Part shown: piece by piece, positions 1-10,973 of the stretch
How the letters are laid out: the number at the start of each line of letters is the position of its first letter
Numbering within the stretch: position 1 is the first letter of the stretch
Assembly (NCBI GenBank): GCA_027382625.1
Contig: JAJKFJ010022552.1
Coordinates: forward strand, 39,636 to 103,635
Direction: 5' to 3'
From: Tetmemena sp. SeJ-2015
Lineage: Eukaryota > Ciliophora > Spirotrichea > Sporadotrichida > Oxytrichidae
Length of the DNA stretch: 64,000 nt
Notes under the pieces: generated by a model
The model's input: the letters and a program-made list of their open reading frames with translations, nothing else
The model's database searches: none
What the model was told of the DNA's origin: nothing
Program-made: the position numbers and the translations under genes

Positions 1-448
1 TGTCTCTTTTTATGACATGAACAAAGCTAAGGACTCAAACTCTGCAAATAGTCTCAATCTAATAAAATCTTAAGTTATTGCTGAAACATTTCGAAACTTC
101 TCAAAGCTAGCAGATAATTTTATTGTATGATTTTTGAAGCAGTTGTTCTATTTTTATAGATGTTGAGAGACTTTTACTGATAGATATTAATAAAGAATGA
201 TTTAAGTGTAATTAAGACACTTTAAGATTTTGAATTAAGGACAATTAATCTAGTTTGCCGCCAACTATAATTAATTATTGCGCTATTTAAAATTATTGAT
301 GACTGAGCTGTCCTCTCAAGAGTCGCTCGGAGTTCCAGCCAATTTATAAGCGGGCAAAATTGAAGCTCTAATAAAACCCCTGAATTGAATTAAGACCTAA
401 TTAGTAGAATGAATATTTAATAAGAATTAAGTTTCTGAATATGAACAG
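1..448. other. AT-rich intergenic stretch
   Basis: No supported coding frame, repeat or structured RNA was seen here. The stretch is AT-rich and lies downstream of the methyltransferase stop. Confidence 0.5.
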
Positions 449-2251
449 TCAGTCTATGCTTATGATTTCTGCTTTTCTCATCTTCTTAAGGTTTTCCTTG
501 AGGGTTCTTTTTTTTGCGATAACCTTTTGATGCCTCTTGCGAACTATAGCCTCATTTCCAACTGTTGCCCAGCGTTTCCTACCATTATGAGCCCGCCCAT
601 AAACTTCAAGATAGGTTCCAGAGGGGCAAAGAGTCTCAAGTATCTCATAAATTTCATCGGGCTTGCGAGAGGCCTCCCTCATTGGGGCTATAATTACATT
701 TGGAGCCTTTTAAACCTGGCTAATCTTTCTTAGTTCCTTGAATTCTCCCTTCTTTCTTGCCAAGATGAGATGCTCTCAATTGTGCCTAAGGTAGAAGCCA
801 ATGTTATCTCTTAAGCTTCCATCTTTGTTAACTTTTACCCAAGTAATAAGCTCCTTCTGCTCATAACCAATAGAGTCTAGATACTTGTGAGCGACCAAAT
901 GCTTGGCGTTTGTAACCCAAAGAGCCAACCATCCATCTTCCTATAATTCAGACATTGGGACGCTTTCTAGGCATTGAATATCAGTCATCAAATCGTAGTC
1001 TTGCTTAGCTCCAGTATCTTTCCAAGGAGAGTCACTGCTCACCACATCGTAACGATTGCCTGATTTTTGTTTTTTTTGGTCTGCTATTACTGCTGCCCAA
1101 AGCTTTTTATCTTTAATATCTCCTTGATATTGGACTGCAGTTCCTATTCTCTACCTCATACCCCATTCATAAAATTTCAAAGTTCTAATTTCCTTTTATT
1201 TTCCATCAACAGTGAAACTTTTTTCCAGCTGATTTATGTGATCTATGAGGGCTTTTTCTTTTTCTATTCTTTGTTTTTCTGATTCAATTAAGTCTACACC
1301 AAAGAAATCGTTTAAATCTCTCATTCTTTCAATTACTTTATTTCTAAGGTTCTATGGGCTAAAATCTGCTCTGAATATGACATCTAAAATCTCTTAGAAG
1401 TAATTGAGAAGAGTTTCATTCAGATCTAAAGCATCCTCAAGTTCGCCCATTATTCTTTGTCTTTCTTTTTTCCATTCCTCTTCTTTCTTGAGAGCTTGTA
1501 ATTGCTATTATTGGACAGTTTACTCTAACTCTCCTACTTTCTTATTTAAAAGCTCCTTCTCTACAATAATTGGCTAGAGCAGTTGCTAATAATACGCTTC
1601 ATCAAAGCATCTAAGAGAAGGTTCAGTTGAAAGTAAATTATTTGATGAGAGTTTCTACATTTTGCTCATCTCATCATTCTCCAGAGTGCCTTCTCCTATA
1701 TTAATTTTTTTGAGTTAAGAAGCCAGCCAAATTTTGAATTATCTATAATTCTCGAATTTTTATTAGAGCTACTCAAATTAGCTCTCTGAGTAACCTAACT
1801 CATGGGTGATTCTTCTTTTGTATTTAGATAAGTTAAGGTAATGAACTTTATTCTTTCTCCTTTTTCCTGTAGATTTTTCTGGGGCTTGGCATTTAGAGTC
1901 CTCGATGGAGCTGGCTTCTTCTTGTTTATGATATATTGAGATTAATTGACGACATTTATGTTGCTGATCTTAACTCCCAGAGTTGGCTGCAGTAGAAGTT
2001 ATTTATTGATAGCTAGATGAGCTCCTAAGACTTGAATTCTTTTTGAGAGGGAAGGAGCATTCTAGATCACTCTCCATATTTCCGATGGCTCTTTTGTCTG
2101 TCTGGAGATTAGCTTTTTATTTTTTAGCATCTAAAGGTGGCTGAGTAAGTTGATGGCTCTGCGATTCATTGGTGGTTCTTAAACCGTCAGTATGGGTACA
2201 AGAGTTAGTCTGATCAACTCTAATGAGATCTTGGCTATTTTAGTTTTCCAT
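449..2251 (-). CDS. MT-A70 family N6-adenine methyltransferase
   Basis: A 601-codon frame with TAA/TAG as Gln, from ATG at 2251 to TGA at 449. The N-terminal two thirds are polar and Gln-rich with a coiled-coil stretch. The C-terminal third has MT-A70 features: SSDSPWKDTG, equivalent to the catalytic DPPW motif (here DSPW), then ALWVTNAKHL, ITWVKVNKDG and the ending LEVYGRAHNGRKRWATVGNE, which matches the family's final strand and substrate loop. The family transfers methyl from SAM to adenine N6 in RNA or DNA; in Oxytricha and Tetrahymena a relative (MTA1) methylates DNA. One in-frame TGA (776-778) falls between YLRHN and EHLIL, so the copy is broken, has an error, or reads TGA. No IES was recognised. 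The family call is firm; RNA versus DNA substrate is open. Confidence 0.82.
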
Positions 2252-2457
2252 AAAGCTTTTAAAGTAAATGAAAGCTCGAGTATTCAGTTATAAAATTATA
2301 TTATAAATTTTTGTTGAAGCTTTGTCTTAATAAATCCTTCAAACGAAATGAATATTTATTTTCTTCACCAACTTTAATTTATTATAAGGGGCTAACTACA
2401 TAATAAAATTATAATAATATTATTTAAGAACAAATTTTACAAGAAGACTCTGGCTCC
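2252..2457. other. AT-rich gap
   Basis: Non-coding AT-rich sequence upstream of the methyltransferase start; nothing else recognised. Confidence 0.4.
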
Positions 2458-2730
2458 ATGAACAAACTTCAGAGAGACTTGGCAAAGTATTATTAGCTGA
2501 AATAATTTTAAAGGTAAATTAAAATTTTGATTAATTATTTTTAGAACAGGTGAAACTTAAGAAATTCGATAAAAGACTTGATGAGTATAAATTAGCTCTG
2601 ACTTGATCTTGATTGAAGTAATCAATTATCAACTAAACCAGAGCAGATAAGTAGAGCAGCCAAGGTCTATCTAAGCGCAAAGGGCAGAGACAAGTCAACA
2701 TGTTTACATCTAAGGGCAAAGATTAAAATT

Positions 2731-2818
2731 AATAAATCTGAAAAGAAAGAGGTAATCGGCGTGAATCGAAGCTTGCTTCTGAAAAATAGCTGTAGGCCTC
2801 TTTCTTTTCAGATTTATT
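2731..2818. repeat. 22-bp perfect inverted repeat with 44-bp loop
   Basis: The arm at 2731-2752 is the exact reverse complement of 2797-2818. Weaker pairing continues outward (around 2707-2730 against 2819-2851), giving a hairpin of about 145 bp. It is too long for a simple terminator. It could be an inverted duplication inside an IES or the remains of a small inverted-repeat element. Confidence 0.75.
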
Positions 2819-2939
2819 GCTTTTGATCTTTTGCCTTCTTTTAGATGTGGAATTTCGAATAAAGATTTATCAACCTAAGATGAAGCTCCAATCTTGAACT
2901 AGCTAAACAAATTATCGGGTCTTCTCCTGAAGAAAATGA

Positions 2940-3496
2940 AGACCAAAACATCTTAGTAGCCTTGATATAGCTCAGCCGATACTCTAGACTTTTCACGGAA
3001 TAATTTCTTTAACAACTTTTAAAGAAAAGAAATACAAACATGAGGCTACACCTTTAAAAGCAAAAGAAAGATCAAAATTATCTAGCAGCGGCGAGGTTAT
3101 AAGCAGATTCGCAAATTCTAAGTTCCTAGTCTATAATTATCAAAAAAGAGGGAGAAAATTATAAAAGAATGCTTTTTAAAAGGAAAAAAAGGGCTTCCAC
3201 TTGGAATTATCTACACAAATGTTTTGGATTGAATTCAAAATAAATCAAGTCTCTCTCTGATTCAAGTAAAAAGTTGTTGCATTCTCAAAGAAAGCTTACA
3301 AAAGATAAAATTCAAAGATGGATTGAAATATTTCAAAAACGAGATCTTTCTAGTATCGTGAGATGATGATCTGCCCTACATTCAGAGAATTGAAAGTGCT
3401 GTGCTGTTAGGAAATCATTCGCACAGAAAAGTTAAGATTTATCAATTCAACTCATTGCAATGGATTCCCAAGTTAAATAGAAAATCAGACCAATGA
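2940..3496 (+). pseudogene. Unresolved coding pieces, possibly BAH-like
   Basis: Two overlapping frames look like protein. Frame one (2940-3260) is lysine-rich and ends FWIEFKINQVSL. Frame two (about 3231-3496) contains FKNEIFLVS, an in-frame TGA (3359-3361), then DDDLPYIQRIES, which resembles the start of a BAH domain (a chromatin-binding fold). The frames overlap at about 3235-3260 without an obvious pointer that restores one frame. No start codon was identified. These may be coding segments of a gene whose junctions I could not solve, or a decayed copy. The BAH suggestion is weak. Confidence 0.3.
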
Positions 3497-3629
3497 TCAA
3501 CAAACACTAAACACTCAAAAGCTTCCCCTTACCGAGCTCTATAGAAAAGCTTCAAGAGCTATTTGTATTGGACAATAACAGGATTATTGCTTTCTTCCAA
3601 GATAAAATGATCAAAATTTAAATGGAGTA

Positions 3630-3800
3630 GGCAATTAATTAATGATCGCGAAATTTTGCAGTCACAGTAAAAAGCACCAAAAATTTTAAAAATAAAATCC
3701 CTTATTTGAAAAAAAACCCAAAATATAATTTTTTAATTACCCCGGGGGTGGGAAAGCGACTTAAATTTTTTTTGGGAAAAAAAAAATTTAATACTTATTA
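3630..3800. other. Homopolymer-rich, possibly low-quality tract
   Basis: Long runs of A, T, C and G follow each other (for example ccccggggg next to runs of eight or more T and A). The texture is unlike the surrounding DNA and like the longer tract at 22.7-24.0 kb. Sequence accuracy here is doubtful. Confidence 0.5.
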
Positions 3801-3882
3801 GATGAGGAAACGAAGAAGAAGAAGATAAGACTTAGAATCATAAATACATAAAATAATGAAATTCGACCCATAAGATATAATC

Positions 3883-5532
3883 TCAGCAAATTTTCTCGCA
3901 ATTTAAAAATGAGACGACTTTATCAAGCTTGCTCTTGAATGATCGATCGACCCACTAAAAGTTGCAGCCATCCAATAATAATTTTATTTCAAGTAGAAGA
4001 CTCTCGATTTTCTTACCCTACAGCCCCAAATTGCTTGATGAGCTTCCCTAGTTCATCATGGTCATAATCTTAAATTTAGATAGCTTCTCCTTTACAAACG
4101 CAAATGTCATTTCCACTGGAGCGAGATCAAATTGATATGGCCCTAGATAAGCCAAGGGGAGCTTTAGTCGTTGCGCAGCCTTAGTAAGATACTTTGATCT
4201 GTGGTATGAGGCATTGTCAAGCAAAAAAATCGACTTCTTTCTCCAGGATGGGTCTTACTTCTCAAGAATTTTAGAAACCTGAATAAGAAAATAGAGAAGA
4301 GTAAGGCTATTGTTCCTCCCTTGGTTGAGCATAAAATAGGTCTATCCATTAGAGCTTACCCCTGCGATTATGTTCACAGCCAGGATCCGAGACATGCTTG
4401 ATGAGTATCGCTTCCTGCCTATCAATGACCAGCCTCTCTTCATTGAGTTTATCATCTGAATACTGCTTTCATCTACATTTATGATGTTGGTGGAAGTCTT
4501 GAGGAGATCAATAAAGTTATATGCAGCCCATTATCTCTAAGCAAGAGATGATTTTTTATTCGCTCTCTTGTCTGCATTGTAAATCTATTTGAAGGAAAGC
4601 TTAAGCCTATTGCGAGCAATCTTACTCAAACTCGATTAGCTCAGCTCAACCTTAGCCTCATTTCTGAGCATTAGCTTCGCAGTAGCTAGAGTATTTACTC
4701 AAGCGTTATCAAGAAGATGATTAAAAAGGATTTGCTCTCCGTATCTCGATAACTTTGAAGAGCTAGATCGCGCAAACTGAAGACGGCAATTTTCTTATAT
4801 ACCAGGGCTCTGTAAAATCTTTCTGACAGCGTACTTTGAATATTTTGATCTTTTCATAATGCTCTTGATTGGGCAATTGAATTCAAAGTAGAGGGTCCTG
4901 ATACGCTATGCCTCCGCTATTTTAAGTGCATATTTCTAGCAAGCTTAGTCTTTCTCATTAGTGGCAGACTCCTATGGTCCACTCTCACTCATTAAATTAC
5001 TAAAGTGGCCTTCCAAGCTTTGAGAGGGCTCGATCCCTGATTTCATGTAATGCCTCAGGCTTTTGCGAAAGGTTATTACGTTTTCCTCACTTTTCATGAA
5101 ATCTTCATTCTCTGGCTACTGTGATTAAATATGCATTAATGAGGCCTCTACAATCGAATCTAGCCTAAGTTCATCAGCGAGCCATTTCAAGTTACCCTCA
5201 TCCCGATACTTAGAGTTGCTTTGCTCCCTTGGATCTAAGATATTCCAAGCAAAAGATTATTTATCCAACAACTCCTCAAGTTCGGCCATTTCACTTTCCA
5301 CAGTCTAAGTCGTTATAACGAGAATCGAAGGAAGCCCTTCCTGCTTAACACCAGGGATGAATACTCCTGTACTTAGGCTTTAAAATGTGGGATATGGCTC
5401 TTAAAAAGTTTCATCTTAACCTGAACTGCTATCAGCTTCTTATTCCGCAAAGCTAATAGGTCTTTGTCGCTCATTCGCAAAGAAAGAGGTTATATAGCTC
5501 TGGCGGTACTAATGAGTAGTTGAAGATTCCAT
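3883..5532 (-). CDS. Tc1/mariner-superfamily DD34E transposase
   Basis: A 550-codon frame from ATG at 5532 to TGA at 3883. The C-terminal half is a DDE integrase-type domain: NVDESSIQM (first Asp), IFLLDNASYHRS (second Asp) and FDLAPVEMTFAFVKE (Glu), with 34 residues between the second Asp and the Glu. A helix-turn-helix-like stretch (KVELSQSSLSKIARN) precedes it. Such enzymes cut and paste DNA, and in Oxytricha and Euplotes germline transposons of this superfamily are abundant. An in-frame TGA at 4699-4701 (codon 278) interrupts the DNA-binding region, so this copy may be inactive. The N-terminal 170 residues match nothing I know. It diverges from the accessory ORF starting 185 bp away. Confidence 0.85.
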
Positions 5533-5716
5533 TTTCTCAAGAAAATTGTTCCGATCTGTCTAGAATGATTCTTCTATAGAGAACTCTAAATTTAATTAAC
5601 CCCTAGGAGCCTTCTTTATTTATTAATAAAGATAGGATGTTTTTATAATTAATAAAATAAGAGTCCCGCAAATCATCAACTCCAAAGAAAGTTTTTGTTG
5701 GCACATTGACCACACA

Positions 5717-6541
5717 ATGGAATCTCGACTAGCGAAAGTAAATGTTCATGAGGTGCAGTAGAAGATCGGCAGCAAGAAAGAGCTATACAACTTCCTCGTC
5801 CAGGATTGTGGAGCCTACCTTCCCAAGATTGGTTGCTGCAACATCTACTTCCTTAGAAGCATAATTGATGGCTCCAAAGAGGTAACCTTCTTCTGTTTAA
5901 AATGCTACAGCACTTAAAAAGAGCTGATATTATAATAGCAGCTGTACCTCAGATCGAGGGTCTTTCAGCGGATGACTTTCTCGATCACGCCAAGTAAAAG
6001 CCATCAATACTTCGCTATCTGCCGGATCAGTGCGATTGGTTGCATCTGGATAAGCAGTGGATTTGCGACGTTTTGCTAACTTTGGACACTGATGGCGTTA
6101 ATGGTATGATTCAGTAGGCAAAACTGAAACGAAGAGATAGGCTTGATGCCTCTTAGAGTCTCCTCGTCCATATGAGGCCCGAGTTCGCAGAAGCTCTCAA
6201 GCGATCCGTCAACTTCAGCGGTAAGTATATCTATCCTTAAGCGGCTCGTAGTGCATAAAGGAAGATCTGCCCATTTGATCAAGCAAGGCGTAGCTCGAAA
6301 GAGAAAGACCACTGAACTTGAGGATGTCAAAGAGGAGGAGAAGGAACTCCGAGGCTCAAAGCAGAAGTACTTGTCTGAGAACAAGCGCATACGAGAGGAG
6401 TTTGGCATGATGCAGGAGCAACTCCAGGAGATGGCTCACTATAAGGGCTTGGTGCACCAACTCCACGACAGCGGCATCATCGATGACAACGGCAACGTAC
6501 TTTCAGTCGTGAGGGACGAGCCACTTGAGAGAATGTCTTGA
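5717..6541 (+). CDS. Transposon-associated coiled-coil ORF, frame-slipped
   Basis: The reading begins MESRLAKVNVHEVQQ at 5717, changes frame near 5905-5920 to a long stretch containing DKQWICDVLLTLDTDGV, and changes again between about 6190 and 6300 into a Lys/Glu-rich coiled coil (ARKRKTTELEDVKEEE) ending at TGA 6539-6541. The pattern 'W-hydrophobic-LD-K-W-CDVL-TL' looks like a small globular domain; I do not recognise the family. Its GC-rich composition and lack of IESs match the transposase and helicase on either side, so a role in the same mobile element is likely but inferred. The frame slips could be errors or inactivating indels. Confidence 0.55.
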
Positions 6542-6643
6542 ATTCGTCCCCTCGATAGATCAGAGAGGACTTCACAAGGGCTACGTTTAAATTAAGTTAA
6601 ACTTAAAGTCTTTAAAAATTAATTGTCAAACGATCAAAATTCA

Positions 6644-9600
6644 TCACTCTTCGTCTGCTCTCTTTGTTCCTTGATCTCCGCTGAAAGAAGTAGAACTCAT
6701 CTTCCTCTGCTCAGTAGTTCTTTTACGGTTACCTCTCGCATGGTACCTCTTACTAGACGAACTCTGCCCTCCTTCATATTCATTTCCATCTTAGGCATTA
6801 AGTACTTCCGCCTTCATGGAATGCTCTACTGCGACTCTCAGGTTTTCCTCTCTGATAATGCTCTTCACCGCCTTCAACTTAGCCTTAATGAATTTTTCCT
6901 TTTGCTTTAAGAGACGCTTGCTCTCGCGTTTGGGATGCGTTTCTTTTGGAGGATGCTCTTTAGATCCCTGTTGCCGAAGTGCCTAATGCTCTCCAGGTTC
7001 ATGAGATTCATCTAAAGTTCGGAGGACGAACTGTTTAATTGATGAGACTTCTTACAGCTACTCCTCCTAAAGCTCTTTCTCCAAACTGGCCTCGCTCCCA
7101 GTCTTCTATGAGGACTCTTAATCATCCTCATCCTCAGAGGAAAGCTCGTCTCTGATGAAATCATCTTTGAAAGAGGTGGTTGACTGTTATTTCTTTTCCT
7201 CTTCAACTGGAGGCTCCATCTTTGCCTCTTCCTTTGCCTTTCTATTCTCAGCCCTGGTCAATTTCAGAATATCATTATTCTTAAGGTCCCTCTCCTACTT
7301 CCTCTTCATCAATTCTACTTGGAACTGAAGGAGGCCAAGGCGGAAATGAATGCTATTGCTCATGATCCTCTGCTCCAGAGAGATGATCTACTCTGCAGTA
7401 GAAGTGGCGTTTTGCTGATAGATCAGCTACTTATAGACGCCTCTCTTGTCCAGGCGACCAGTTCGGCCGATGATTTACTCGGTTGACCTCTCAGAGAAGA
7501 TATCAGCTATTATGAGACAGAGACCTCCGTTGAACTCAATCTCCTAGCTCGTTTTAAAATCTGTACCTCTGCCTTGCTTCTCTGTCAGTAGATAGACACC
7601 ATACTTTCCCTCGGCATTTTTCTGAGCGAAGCGCTCGTCAAAAATTGCCTCGAAGCGCATGCCTCTAATTTTCATCAAGGCTTAATAAGGGAACTGTGTG
7701 AACTTGCGAAAATAGCAGTCAATTGTCCAATAATTCTTCTAAGCCACAATTATAACTGGTGTGAGTCGGCAGTGCTAGAAGGCTAGCTGGAAGGCTCTCT
7801 TTTGGAAATCGAGCTGGCTTGTGGTGATCACCTCTGCATTCAGTTGAATTTTTCTCTCTCCTATGATGCTACTAAGACGGGGAAAAACAATCTCATTATC
7901 TTCGTAGATAACCTCAAGAAGAGAATCTTCCTTTTGAGATAATGTAGAGCCTGTCAATCCGACGAGGCGTTTAGCCTTGCGAAGCTCTTTATGCATCTCA
8001 ACTAATTCTAGAGGTAACCCATCAAACATGATCCAATCATATTCGTCAAGAATTAAGGTTGAGCTTTAAAGGATTCAGCTGAATTCCTCGTCGTCCTTTC
8101 GTGCTGCCAAGAATGATTCACATAGGTAGTATACACCAGCTTTAGAAGAATAGTTCTAGAGATTTGTGTTAAGCCCAAGTTTCCTAATTAATAGTTCAAA
8201 GTTCTTGTGGTCTCGCAGCACCAAGTGATCATTCTTTCCAATAACGAAGATAGGGCTTTGCTATTTGATTGCCAACAGCATTGCGTAGACAGAGCATATT
8301 AGTGTTTTACCGTTGCCGATGCCGAAATTCAGAAAAAGGGAACGCTCCTCGTTGTTCAGTAAAAAGTTAATGCAGAAGCGCTAGAGTGCCAAGAGATTGA
8401 AGCCTAACAACTGCTCAATCTATTCCAGCGAGGGATGCCTTTTAAAGAGTGAGAGTGGCTCAGCCTTGCAGAAGTTAATTACTCTCTCATCATCAGGATT
8501 TTCCTTCTGGAATTTCTTAACTATACTTCGCTGATCCTCGTTACTCATATCACTGGATTTGTTAGGAACGTTGAGAAACTTATTGACTTTTGTAAAATCA
8601 GCCTTCAGGGCATCTTAGATAATGTCTTTTCGGTTGCGGAGTCCCTTCTCTTGCTGTATCATGGCAAGGTTAGAAGAAAGTTCAGATATTTGATCCAGCT
8701 TGCCTATCCAAAGAGGGCTCCTCGTCTTAAGCTCCGAGGCAAGCTAAGAGATAAAATAGGAGTAGTCCTCCTAGTCGAGGAAGTCCCATTTTTCCGCAAA
8801 AATTATACTCATCGCCTTAATGAAGTTGTCAAGCTTTAGGTAGGACTATGAGATGCTAAGCGCGCAGATGCTGATGAAGTCTCCCACCACGTTCACGGGA
8901 ACATCTCTGATTAGCCTAAGACCCGAGTCCTCCTTGATCATCTAAATGAAGCCTTTGTTGAGGGACAGGAGGGTGTTGGGGAGAAGCTTGATGATCTACG
9001 AGTCGACTTTGAATCTCTGGAAAGTGCCAATCATCAATGGAATGATTCCTATGTTTGAGCGATCAAGCCCAAGCAAGTCATCTTCGAGCCTCCCGAGGCA
9101 GTCAGGCTCATTGATGAAGATGTAGTTTGCTAACCCAAGGGCGAGCTCGGTGTTAGGCCTGTAAGCAAGGAGCTAGATCGAGCTTTTGAGGAGCGCCTCA
9201 TCTATCTCGATCGACTCATAGTTATAGTAGAGCAGTGATTAAACGAATAGTCTTGTCTTTATTTAGAGGCTGAGGCCACCTTATTAGCAAAGCTCGTAAA
9301 TAGCTCTGAACATATTTTGATACAGATTCTCTGGGCAGGCCGATTTGAGCTATTGCAAGAACTCGATGAGGCTTTGGCTATTCCTCTGGAGGATGCGATG
9401 GAGGAGCTCCTGCCTGTTGATCTGATTCATCGTCATATACTCTCTGATGTAGACAGAGGTTATTTCTGACTGGGTCTTGGCTCCTTGGTTGACAGTAATG
9501 GGCGCTAGATCTTGCTGCAGCTCAGGAGGTGCATCTTCTTCCGGAGCATGCTTAAAAATGCGTTCCTCACTTTGTTAATTTTTGAAGGTGTCAGTATTTA

Positions 9601-10009
9601 TCTGGATTGACTTCATCGACTTCTCCTTCATGGATTTTGAGTGCCCTTGGAGAGTCTTGTTGAGGATGAACTTGCTCACGAATCGAGTAAGATCCTTGGA
9701 TCCTCTCAGAGGAAGGAACTCATCCAGCTCCAAAACCTTTTCGATATTGTAATTGTGCAAGGGCAAGATCAGCTTGGCGCGGTCAATAAGCTCGGGGTGT
9801 TCAGCGCCCTCGTACTTGCTCTTCCTCCCGCGCTTTGATTTTAGGAGAGCTTATTCATCGATTGCAGGACCTTGATCGTCGACCTCAACTTGGGCGCGAA
9901 GATCCTCCTCCTCATTATGAGAACTCGAGGCTTCTTCCTCTATGGGGAGAGGTATAAATTCATTTTTCAGGTTGATCTCTTCTCCTTGATTTAAGATGGC
10001 GGGCTCCAT
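6644..10009 (-). CDS. SecA-like DEAD-box helicase/ATPase ORF, germline-type
   Basis: An uninterrupted 1122-codon frame from ATG at 10009 to TGA at 6644. An alpha-helical N-terminal half (about residues 1-550) leads into a SecA-type motor: Walker A in NFGIGNGKTLICSVYA, Walker B in STLILDEYDWIMFDG, motif III-like VGLTGST, motif V-like KQGRGTDFKTS and motif VI-like IIGRTGRLDKRGV. The C-terminus is charged (Lys/Glu-rich). SecA-like motors with no secretion role are common in ciliates and other protists. There is no transit peptide and no SecB/zinc tail, so a plastid or bacterial secretion role is not supported. Composition is GC-richer than the conserved host genes, and there are no IESs or introns. 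It sits 100 bp from the accessory ORF and converges on it. It may be cargo or a replication/transposition factor of a mobile element. Confidence 0.75.
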
Positions 10010-10139
10010 GTGTTTAATTTCTTATTAAATAGTATAAGCCTGCTTAATAGATTAGCGCCTTGTTCTTATTTAATAAGGAGCCCTTCTTAATTAATATGAG
10101 GGCAGTCTTAATTAAAATCACTGAGGAAACAGTGCCAAA

Positions 10140-10709
10140 ATGGCAAGTAAAAGGGCTAAGCTTAGTCAAGCTCTGGCGTGGAAGAAGATCCTAGGCTCAG
10201 ACTCAGGGAAACTATATCTCATAATAGCAGCTATCATAGCGGAAGAGCCCTTGTCTTGAAAATTCCTTCTGGCTAACTTATGTAAAATTTAAAAGTCCCT
10301 CAGCATCATTGACTTAGATTTAAAGACATTTTATAGCGAGATCGGCAGGAAGAGATCCTTCAATCCATGGGCCAGCTCCTCTCCTATAACAAAACTCCGG
10401 CACTCATCTTATTTCACATTGCAATGAGCTCGATGCTATAAGCCCTTCGAACTACAGGGAAAGGAAGGCAAAATCAGGATAAACAGCAAGAAAGGTAAGT
10501 AATTAAGAATGCTTATTAATCTTAATAGAGAAGAAAAAGCAGATGAAAGAGAAGTTAATGAAATTCTCACGATGATCATTCAGAGAATCACTCCCAAGTT
10601 TATGGGGAAAACCCCCAAATTTTTAAAAGCCCAGAACCTAAGAAGTCAAGGATCTGCAGTACGGGGGCTCCGCTTGCAAGATTTGAAGGAAAAAATTATT
10701 ATAGGATGA
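10140..10709 (+). CDS. Unrecognised ORF with two in-frame TGA codons
   Basis: One frame runs from ATG at 10140 to TGA at 10707-10709, interrupted only by TGA at 10257-10259 and 10425-10427. The flanks look protein-like (SGKLYLIIAAIIAEEPLS before the first; ARCYKPFELQGKEGKIRI after the second). With TAA/TAG as sense codons, 190 codons with two TGAs is not far from chance, so this may be no gene. If real, it belongs near the mobile block on its left. Confidence 0.3.
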
Positions 10710-10973
10710 GCACAGTCTTATTTCCATGGGTTGATCTTAAATATTCAAATCATCCGCTATTACACTTAATTCTCTTTAACACTTGCTGCCAATTTTAATT
10801 ATCACTTCCTACTTATTCAAACACTTTCTTATTTCAAAAACAAAACATTATTTAAGTATTTTAAAGTGCGGATAATCTGCAATGGAGATGGACATTAAAT
10901 CAATAAAGTCGATATCCAGTGAGAAAATTAATAATTGTTTAAGAAATAAGACAATTTCCCAAAAGCAATTTAT

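Noticed and set aside
4164..4349. Several short frames on either strand inside the transposase, helicase and coiled-coil genes, treated as genes
   Set aside because: They lie in other frames of convincing proteins, are low-complexity (Ser or Leu runs opposite Glu/Lys-rich coils) and have no motifs.
6644..10009. Plastid or bacterial SecA translocase
   Set aside because: The N-terminus has no targeting signal, the C-terminal zinc tail is missing and the code is ciliate; only the motor motifs are shared.
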